Source of the DNA: Halobacteriales archaeon SW_9_67_25
GTDB lineage: Archaea; Halobacteriota; Halobacteria; Halobacteriales; Haloarculaceae
Direction of reading: 5' to 3'
DNA: 20,732 nucleotides
NCBI GenBank assembly: GCA_003022745.1
Contig: PXSU01000110.1
Location: 1 to 20,732 of the forward strand
Each line of letters begins with the position of its first letter. Position 1 is the first letter of the stretch. Shown piece by piece: positions 15,019 to 20,732 of the stretch. A program made the translations under genes and the position numbers. The notes under the pieces were generated by a model, which ran no database searches, was not told where the DNA came from, and worked only from the letters and a program-made list of their open reading frames with translations.

Positions 15019-15201
15019 ATGAACAGTGAGGGCGACCCTCGCGTCCACGCGGTGATGAACCTGGTCCTGTCGTTCGCGTTCAGCGCGATTGTCGTCCGGG
15101 GGCTGGCCTTTGTCGACCTCGCGGCGTTCTCCTGGCGGAACGTCGCCCTCGCGACGGCCTTCCTGTTTCTCGTCACCTGGGTCGTCGTCCTTCGGCGGTA
15201 G
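15019..15201 (+). CDS. 60-aa membrane protein, two helices, function unknown
   Basis: The product has helices near residues 12-35 and 39-58 and ends in Arg-Arg. The N-terminal MNSEGDPRVHAVMN is hydrophilic. The composition is clearly that of a real membrane protein and not of a GC shadow frame. GCATAAGAC at 14989-14997 is centred about 27 nt before the ATG, indicating a leaderless mRNA. Its stop faces the convergent alpha/beta hydrolase with 18 nt between them. I recognise no family. Confidence 0.65.
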   Translation: MNSEGDPRVHAVMNLVLSFAFSAIVVRGLAFVDLAAFSWRNVALATAFLFLVTWVVVLRR

Positions 15202-15219
15202 CCGCCGCGTGCCGTCCGG

Positions 15220-16044
15220 CTACCCGTACACTTCCGCGAGGAACTCCCGGAGCGCGTCGTTGACCGGCTCCGGCCGTTCGAGGTTGGCGGGGTGGCCGGC
15301 ACCCGGAATCGTCTCCATGCGGCCCTCCAGTGCCTCGATGGTTCGGCGGGCGCGCTCGGGTGGGATCGACTGGTCTTCTTCGCCGTGAATCGCCAGTGCG
15401 GGCACGTCCAGGTCGCCCAGTTCGTCGAGGACGCCGGGTTCGGTCCGCCAGGACTCGATCTCGGCGGCAACGGCGTCGCCGGGGTAGGTGTGCCAGCGGT
15501 CGGTCCACCGTTCGACGAGGTCGGGCTGCTCCTCGTGTGTGCGCTCGGAGAACATCAGGTCCGCAGAGAGTTCGGCTATCTCGCGGGGCATCCGGTCGGC
15601 ACCGCGGACGCCACGAGCGAGGTCGCCGTACTCCTCGCGCTCGTCCTCGGGGTAGGCCTCGGCCATCGAGTCCAGCAACACCAGCCCCTCGACCCGCTCG
15701 GGGAATGCGAGTGCGGCCCGGACGGCCACGAACCCGCCCATCGACATCCCCGCCAGCACTGCCGAATCGAGGTCCAGCGCGTCCAGTACCGTCCGACAGT
15801 CCTCGACCAGGTCGTCGAGATCGTAGGGGCCGCGCCACCGGTCGGTGCGCGCACGCAGGTCGTAGGAGACGACCCGGTACTCGTCGGCGAGCGCCCGGGT
15901 CTGGGGGACGAACATGGTGCGGTCCATGAGCGACCCGTGGAGACCGACGAGCGGCGGACCGTCGCCGCGGTCGTCGACGACGGCGTCGGTCCGGTGGCGG
16001 TACATCGCCCGCGCGGGGTCCGTGTCGGTGTCGTGCGTGCTCAT
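15220..16044 (-). CDS. Alpha/beta-fold hydrolase
   Basis: The 274-aa protein has the complete alpha/beta hydrolase set: the oxyanion region GLHGSLMD (34-41), the nucleophile elbow GMSMGG with Ser101, Asp224 in HGEEDQSIP and His251 in GAGHPANLE. Its layout resembles 3-oxoadipate enol-lactonase-type hydrolases and haloperoxidase-like enzymes, and no substrate can be assigned. A cap region lies at about 128-190 and is rich in acidic residues, as expected in a haloarchaeon. The ATG at 16044 begins the natural N-terminus; the upstream open frame is Ser/Arg-rich and unlike protein. It appears to be a single-gene unit. Confidence 0.85.
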   Translation of the reverse strand: MSTHDTDTDPARAMYRHRTDAVVDDRGDGPPLVGLHGSLMDRTMFVPQTRALADEYRVVSYDLRARTDRWRGPYDLDDLVEDCRTVLDALDLDSAVLAGMSMGGFVAVRAALAFPERVEGLVLLDSMAEAYPEDEREEYGDLARGVRGADRMPREIAELSADLMFSERTHEEQPDLVERWTDRWHTYPGDAVAAEIESWRTEPGVLDELGDLDVPALAIHGEEDQSIPPERARRTIEALEGRMETIPGAGHPANLERPEPVNDALREFLAEVYG

Positions 16045-16148
16045 ACCTGACGTAGGGACCGGAGGCGGGAAAACACTCCACCCAAAGGGATGGGTACGTT
16101 TTCGCGGGCGAACGAACAGACACGGAGCAACTGGTCGGGCATCGAAAC

Positions 16149-16181
16149 AAGAGGCACGAAAAGAGGCACTAAGGTTATACC
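16149..16181 (+). promoter_or_regulatory. Promoter of the hybrid sensor gene with direct repeats
   Basis: AAGAGGCAC occurs at 16149-16157 and 16161-16169 (12-bp period). It is followed at once by the TATA-like AAGGTTATACC (16171-16181). The ATG at 16217 leaves a leader of roughly 15 nt. The repeats occupy the position of the BRE/upstream activator and may bind a regulator. Confidence 0.4.
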
Positions 16182-16216
16182 TGTTGACGTGGAACGGAAA
16201 GTAAGAGCCCAGCACG

Positions 16217-18388
16217 ATGCGGGGAATCCGGGTGTTGCACGTCGACGACGACCGGCAGTACCGCGAGGTCACGGTGGAGTGGCTGGGGCGGCTGGACGAC
16301 GCCTTCGACGTCGTGACCGAGGGGAGTGTGGCCGACGCGCTCGACCGCATGTCCCGGGAGGGCGGGGAAATCGACTGTATCGTCAGCGACTACGACATGC
16401 CGGGCATGGACGGGCTCGACTTTCTGGAGGCCGTCCGCGAGGCGCATCCGCAACTGCCATTCGTCCTCTTTACCGGCAAGGGGAGCGAACAGGTAGCGGG
16501 TGACGCGATGGCGAAGGACGCGACGGACTACCTGCAGAAACAGGGGGGCCGCGAGCAATACGAACTCCTGGCCAACCGGGTCCGCAACGCCGTCGAGCAG
16601 TACCGGTCGCGGCGCCGGGTCGAACGCCAGCGCGAGGAGTACCGGCATCTCTTCGAGGAGGCGCCGGTCATGTTCGCCACCTTTCGCGACGAGGACGGGG
16701 TCCCGGTCGTCGAGGACTGCAACCGCCGGTTCGCGGAGAAACTCGGGTACGAACGGGCGGAAATCCGGGGAAAGTCCATCGAGTCGTTCTTCACTGCCGA
16801 ATCGTACGAGGCGGCGATGCAAAGCGACGGATACCAGCGGGTGCTGGAGGGCGATTTCAGCACCGAGGAACGCACCCTCCGGACGAAGGACGGCGGGACC
16901 ATGGACGTCATCGTCCGGGGTGTCCCCCGGACCGACGCCTCGGGGGAGGTGACGGGTGCGCTGGCGCTGTACCTCGACGTCACCGAACGCAAGGAGCGCG
17001 AGCGGGAGCTCCGACGTCAGAAGGAACGCCTCGACATGGTCGTCTCGAACGTCCCTGTAGTCGTGTTCGCCCTCGACAGCGACGGCGTCTTCACGCTCTT
17101 GGACGGGCAGGGACTCGAACAGCTCGGCCTCGAACCCGGCGAGGCCGTCGGGGACTCGGTCTTCGACCGCTACGGCGACAACGAACGGGTCCGGGCCGAC
17201 ATGGAGCGCGCACTCGCTGGCGAGCGGGTGACGACCACCCACGAGGTCGGGGACGTCGTCTTCGATACGACCCTCCAGCCTGTCTTCGAGAACGGCGACG
17301 TCGAGGCGGTCATCGGCGTGGCCGTCGACATCACCGACCAGAAGCGCCGCGAGCGGGAACTCCGGCGCTACGAGGCGATCATCGAGGCGATGGGCGACGC
17401 CGTCTACGCCGTCGACACCGACGGGAACATCGAGTACGTCAACGAGCGCTACGCCGAACTGAAAAACTGCGACCGCTCGGACCTGCTCGGGACGCCGATC
17501 GACAGGTGGGTCGACGACGATGCGGTCGACCGGGTCCGGGACGTGGTCGCACAACTCGAACGAGGCGACCGCGAGGTGGGAACCGTCGAGTACGGGTTCC
17601 GGACGGCAGACGGGGACCGGCTCCCGGTCGAGAACCGCTTTACTTTCATGGAGTTCCCGGACGGCCAACGGGGGCGGGTGGGCGTGATCCGGGACGTCAC
17701 CGACCGCGTCGAGCGCGAGCGGGAACTCGAACGGGAGCGGGACCGCCTCGACGAGTTCGTCTCCGTGATCAGCCACGACCTCCGGAACCCGCTGACCACG
17801 CTCGACGCGTCGCTCCGGCTGGTCGAAGCCGACGGCGAGCACGTCGAGCGCGCCCGCCGCGCGGTCGACCGGATGGACGAACTCCTCGAGGACCTGCTGG
17901 TGCTCGCACGCCAGGGCGAGCGCGTCGGCGACCCCGAACCCGTCGCCCTGGCCGACGCCGCGACCGACGCGTGGGAACTCGTCCGGACGGACGATATCGC
18001 GATTTCGCTCGACGCGGACGCGACGGTCATGGCCGACGGGGGTCGGCTCCGGCAACTGTTCGAGAACCTCTTCCGGAACAGCGTGGAACACGGCTCGACG
18101 AGCCCTCCGCCACAGGCTCCGGAAGACCCGGGAGCCGTCATTACCGAAGTCTCTGTGGGGTTGCTCCCGGACGGCGAGGGGTTCTACGTCGCGGACGATG
18201 GCGTCGGATTCCCCGAGTCCGGCCCCGAGCGGCTCTTCGAGAGCGGTTACTCCACCGAGGACGACGGGGTGGGAATCGGGCTGACTATCGTCGAGAGAAT
18301 CGCTGGCGGCCACCGGTGGGACGTGACCGTGACCGAAAGCGAGAGCGGTGGCGCGCGGTTCGAGTTCACCGGTCTCGACTGGCAGTGA
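16217..18388 (+). CDS. Soluble hybrid sensor histidine kinase, REC-PAS-PAS-PAS-HisKA-HATPase_c
   Basis: The 723-aa protein starts with a receiver domain (residues 3-125: acidic pocket Asp10-Asp12, phosphoacceptor Asp58 in CIVSDYDMPGMDG, Thr86, Lys108). Three PAS domains follow (about 141-256, 268-375 and 385-495), joined by charged helical linkers (ERKERERELRRQ, DQKRRERELRR, DRVERERELERERDR). HisKA has VISHDLRNPL with His520. The ATPase domain has an N box (ENLFRNSVEH, 616-625), a G1 box (DDGVGFP, 660-666) and a G2-like GVGIGL (684-689). There is no transmembrane segment, so it senses in the cytoplasm. No haem or FMN cysteine motif is obvious in the PAS domains. The N-terminal receiver suggests it takes phosphate from another kinase. 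No separate response regulator is adjacent. Confidence 0.95.
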   Translation: MRGIRVLHVDDDRQYREVTVEWLGRLDDAFDVVTEGSVADALDRMSREGGEIDCIVSDYDMPGMDGLDFLEAVREAHPQLPFVLFTGKGSEQVAGDAMAKDATDYLQKQGGREQYELLANRVRNAVEQYRSRRRVERQREEYRHLFEEAPVMFATFRDEDGVPVVEDCNRRFAEKLGYERAEIRGKSIESFFTAESYEAAMQSDGYQRVLEGDFSTEERTLRTKDGGTMDVIVRGVPRTDASGEVTGALALYLDVTERKERERELRRQKERLDMVVSNVPVVVFALDSDGVFTLLDGQGLEQLGLEPGEAVGDSVFDRYGDNERVRADMERALAGERVTTTHEVGDVVFDTTLQPVFENGDVEAVIGVAVDITDQKRRERELRRYEAIIEAMGDAVYAVDTDGNIEYVNERYAELKNCDRSDLLGTPIDRWVDDDAVDRVRDVVAQLERGDREVGTVEYGFRTADGDRLPVENRFTFMEFPDGQRGRVGVIRDVTDRVERERELERERDRLDEFVSVISHDLRNPLTTLDASLRLVEADGEHVERARRAVDRMDELLEDLLVLARQGERVGDPEPVALADAATDAWELVRTDDIAISLDADATVMADGGRLRQLFENLFRNSVEHGSTSPPPQAPEDPGAVITEVSVGLLPDGEGFYVADDGVGFPESGPERLFESGYSTEDDGVGIGLTIVERIAGGHRWDVTVTESESGGARFEFTGLDWQ

Positions 18389-18437
18389 CAGCCGAAACGG
18401 CGACCGGGCGGCAGGTATCGTCGACTATATAGTTCTC

Positions 18438-18450
18438 CCCGAATTTCGGG
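18438..18450. promoter_or_regulatory. Palindrome downstream of a TATA element, candidate operator
   Basis: CCCGAATTTCGGG is a 13-nt inverted repeat with 6-bp arms and a single central base. It sits just after ACTATATAG (18424-18432). A promoter there would start near 18453 and read a 24-codon frame (18470-18544) of unconvincing composition. Operator function is inferred from symmetry and position. Confidence 0.35.
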
Positions 18451-18527
18451 AAACCGTCTGCGGTCCCGTATGACAGCCGGTGTCACGACCCGTCCCGTTG
18501 CTGTCTTGTGGTTTTCTCAGAACGACC

Positions 18528-18556
18528 GTCTGACGCCTGTCTGACGCCGTTTTTTA
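18528..18556 (+). promoter_or_regulatory. Promoter of the winged-helix gene with tandem repeats
   Basis: GTCTGACGCC occurs at 18528-18537 and again at 18539-18548, an 11-bp period. The repeat abuts the TATA-like GTTTTTTAG (18550-18558). The ATG at 18581 lies about 27 nt further on, giving a leaderless mRNA. Confidence 0.5.
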
Positions 18557-18580
18557 GGGGTGGAGGTTCTGTACGTTAGT

Positions 18581-18811
18581 ATGCGTACGCGTCACGGCGA
18601 GTTCGAGCGCATCCGAACCGTGCTCGAAGACGCCGACCCGGACGGGCCGTTGACGGCACGCGAGATCCTCGAAGTGCTCGAGGAACACGGCGAGGACTTC
18701 GACAGCGCCCACCGCGTCGCGACGGTACTGGGCCGCCGCGAGGAAACTGGCGATGTCAAGGTCATCCGCGAACAACCCTACCGCTACAGGTTCGTCGACG
18801 AGAACAACTGA
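18581..18811 (+). CDS. Small winged-helix DNA-binding protein
   Basis: The 76-aa product is predicted as a winged helix. One helix (EFERIRTVLED) is followed by LTAREILEVLEEHGEDF, a recognition-type helix (SAHRVATVLGRREETG) and a wing (DVKVIREQPYRYRF). Proteins of this size in haloarchaea are usually local transcription factors, but no ligand domain is present. The ATG at 18581 is chosen over the in-frame GTG at 18560 because the TATA element lies 27-30 nt upstream. The gene may regulate itself through the repeats or palindrome in front of it. It lies 207 nt before carB on the same strand, so a role at the carB promoter is possible but unproven. Confidence 0.75.
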   Translation: MRTRHGEFERIRTVLEDADPDGPLTAREILEVLEEHGEDFDSAHRVATVLGRREETGDVKVIREQPYRYRFVDENN

Positions 18812-18939
18812 CGCCGTCCGCAATTCCCACGCACCCCGGGGTTTTGAGGCTGATCCGTCGTCGATACCGTCGACCGCCAGTCACGTGTGGGGGTAGACGT
18901 GGATGTGGGTGTATACCGTTCCCCGTGGTATCTCAAAAC

Positions 18940-18980
18940 AATACGATATTCGAAGCTCACCTACGAGGTTCGTATTTTTT
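18940..18980 (+). terminator. Inverted repeat with T-tract, possible terminator of the winged-helix gene
   Basis: AATACGA (18940-18946) pairs with TCGTATT (18970-18976) across 23 nt. It is followed by four further T residues (18977-18980), and A residues before the left arm extend the pairing with one mismatch. It ends just before the carB TATA element, so it may instead be a regulatory site for carB. Confidence 0.35.
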
Positions 18981-18986
18981 CGCCGG

Positions 18987-18995
18987 ATTTATTAC
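18987..18995 (+). promoter_or_regulatory. TATA element of carB
   Basis: ATTTATTAC is centred about 27 nt before the ATG at 19019. This gives a leaderless carB mRNA and fixes the start. Confidence 0.6.
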
Positions 18996-19018
18996 GATGT
19001 GTCCGCTCCGAGCAGGTA

Positions 19019-20732
19019 ATGACAGCGGGTGAAGACCGGACGATACTGCTGATCGGGAGTGGTCCGATAAAGATCGGCCAGGCGGCCGAGTTCGACTACT
19101 CGGGGGCTCAGGCCTGCCGTGCGCTCCGGGAGGAGGGTGCGCGAGTCGTGCTGGTCAACTCCAACCCCGCGACCATCATGACCGACCCGGGGATGGCCGA
19201 TGAGGTGTACATCGAGCCCATCAACACCGAGGCAATCGCGGAGATCATCCGGAAGGAACAGCCCGACGGCGTCATCGCGGGGCTGGGCGGCCAGACGGGG
19301 CTGAACGTCACCGCCGAACTCGCCGAGGAGGGCGTCCTAGAGGAGTACGATGTCGACGTGATGGGTACGCCCCTGGACACCATCTACGCGACGGAGGACC
19401 GCGAGCAGTTCAGGAAGCGCATGGAGTCCATCGGCGAGGACGTTCCCGCCTCCGAGACAATCGACTCCGTCGACCAGGTCGAGGACGCCGTCGAGGCCGT
19501 CGGAGGGTTGCCGGTCATCATGCGCACCACATACACGCTCGGGGGCGCGGGGTCGGGCGTCATCGGCGAGATGGACGAACTCAAGGCCCAGGTCCGGAAG
19601 GGGCTGAACCTCTCGCGGGACGACCGCGTGATGATCACCGAATCCATCGACGGCTGGATCGAACTGGAGTACGAGGTGATGCGCGACGCGGACGACTCCT
19701 GTATCATCATCTGCAACATGGAGAATTTGGACCCGATGGGCATCCACACCGGCGAGTCCATCGTCGTCACGCCCTCGCAGGTCATCCCCGACGAGGGCCA
19801 CCAGGAGATGCGCGACTCCGCGCTGAAGGTCATCCGCGAACTGGGCATCCAGGGTGGCTGTAACATCCAGTTCGCCTGGCGCGACGACGGCACGCCGGGC
19901 GGCCAGTTCCGCGTCGTCGAAGTGAATCCCCGCGTCTCGCGCTCGTCGGCGCTGGCCTCGAAGGCGACGGGCTACCCCATCGCCCGCGTCACCGCGAAGG
20001 TCGCACTCGGCAAGCGCCTCCACGAGATCGAGAACGAAATTACGGGCGAGACCACCGCGGCCTTCGAACCCGCTATCGACTACGTGGTGACGAAGGTGCC
20101 CCGCTGGCCCAAGGACAAGTTCCCCGACGTGGAGTTCGAACTCGGGCCGGGCATGAAGTCGACGGGCGAGGCGATGGCCATCGGGCGGACCTTCGAGGAG
20201 TCGCTGTTGAAGGCGCTCCGTTCCTCCGAGTACGACCCCGCCGTCGACTGGAGCGAGGTGAGCGACGCAGAACTCGAATTCGACTCAGGGAGTGGTACGT
20301 CGAACGCTACAAGCGCGTCGCCGAGGCCGCCGAGGCCGCCGCGGAGGGCGACTTCCAGACGGCCGCGGACGCCGGGTTCACCGACCACGAGATCACCGCA
20401 CTCGCCGGCGGGGAGTTCACCGACACCCACGCCTCGTGGCTGCCCGACCGCCTGCTCGACGAGCGCGGGGCCGTTGTCGGCGACGAGGCCGACGCGGTGC
20501 AACCGGACGGCGGGACGGCCGCGGCCGACGCTGGCGACGGAACTGCGGGGGCGGCCGGCGGCGCCACGCCGACTGTCGACGACGTGGACGCGGCCACCAC
20601 GCCCCGCGGTTTCAAGCTGGTCGACACCTGTGCCGGCGAGTTCGCGGCGACGACCCCCTACTACTACTCGACGCGGGACCCCATCTCGGAACTGGAACGC
20701 GACGAACTCCAGGTCGACCGGGACGTCGAGAG
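19019..20732 (+). pseudogene. carB: Carbamoyl phosphate synthase large subunit, frame broken near 20280 (partial, runs off right edge)
   Basis: CarB makes carbamoyl phosphate for pyrimidine and arginine synthesis from bicarbonate, ammonia and two ATP. Residues 1-420 are an intact N-terminal half. They include LIGSGPIKIGQAAEFDYSG, VNSNPATIMTDP, the ATP-grasp region (RTTYTLGGAGSG, ELEYEVMRD) and the highly conserved EVNPRVSRSSALASKATGYP (301-320). After SDAELE the frame reads Arg/Pro/Ser-rich non-CarB sequence to the window end. The proper sequence (REWYVERYKRVAEA..., then LVDTCAGEFAATTPYYYST) resumes from 20287 in another frame. By comparison with bacterial CarB, about 30 residues of the linker (the AF.xGxSVDxVxxLTxI region) are also missing at the join. 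This may be a real lesion, an assembly error, or a gene copied elsewhere. No carA is present. Confidence 0.8.
20272..20292 (+). other. Frame junction and internal deletion site in carB
   Basis: Upstream of about 20275 the CarB frame is that of the ATG at 19019. Downstream of 20287 it is shifted (AGG GAG TGG TAC = REWY). The near-palindrome CTCGAATTCGAC at 20273-20284 lies exactly at the join. Confidence 0.7.

Noticed and set aside
16090..16503. 137-aa plus-strand frame overlapping the sensor start
   Set aside because: It lies out of frame with the receiver domain and has Arg/Gly-rich composition.
16175..18313. 712-codon minus-strand frame opposite the sensor kinase
   Set aside because: The plus strand has complete REC, PAS, HisKA and ATPase motifs; this is its shadow.
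18470..18544. 24-codon frame (MTAGVTTRPVAVLWFSQNDR...) as a leader peptide
   Set aside because: It has no conserved feature, and its stop lies inside the repeats of the next promoter. It is noted only as a possible product of the upstream TATA element.
1..20732. tRNA, rRNA, CRISPR arrays and insertion sequences
   Set aside because: Reading through the window showed no tRNA-like TpsiC arm with acceptor pairing, no spaced repeat array, and no transposase motif.

Overview
The window looks like chromosomal DNA from a haloarchaeon (class Halobacteria). The evidence is high GC, very acidic proteins, a twin-arginine lipoprotein, several families largely confined to haloarchaea, and a recurring promoter layout. 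In that layout a TATA-like element sits about 27 nt before the ATG, which implies leaderless mRNAs. I used this spacing to choose starts for many genes.

Layout. At 1-1545 (minus, runs off the left edge) is the 5' end of translation elongation factor aEF-2. After 20 codons it is interrupted inside the GTPase P-loop by a large LAGLIDADG-type intein. At 1625-4417 (plus) are a Tat lipoprotein with an internal duplication, a membrane-anchored sulfite-oxidase-type molybdoenzyme and a small membrane protein. The first two have matching promoter elements. A PiT-family transporter follows (4477-5655, plus). Next come a DJ-1/PfpI protein (minus), a DUF5815-like protein (plus), a 75-aa CxxC protein (minus), an uncharacterised acidic protein (plus) and a CstA-family transporter (minus). 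A DUF6517-like lipoprotein, a possible 22-aa membrane peptide and an SRPBCC protein lie at 10184-11561.

At 11636-12885 (minus) a 98-aa protein of unknown function is translationally coupled to a single-domain ArsA/Get3-type ATPase. A small zinc-ribbon protein (plus) converges on a COG0523/CobW GTPase (minus). Two small membrane proteins diverge around 14970. An alpha/beta hydrolase (minus) is followed by a soluble hybrid sensor, REC-PAS-PAS-PAS-HisKA-HATPase (plus), then a 76-aa winged-helix protein (plus).

The right end holds carB, the large subunit of carbamoyl phosphate synthase (19019 onward, plus). Its reading frame breaks near 20275-20292, where about 30 residues usually present in the family are also missing.

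No rRNA, tRNA, CRISPR array or insertion sequence was recognised. Most genes look like ordinary single-gene haloarchaeal units. The unusual points are the EF-2 intein with its altered EF-2 N-terminus, the repeat-bearing promoters (1549-1596, 2467-2509, 16149-16181, 18528-18556), the ArsA-coupled small protein and the broken carB. I did not find a clearly new multi-gene system. The best candidate for an undescribed module is the lipoprotein/molybdoenzyme pair.
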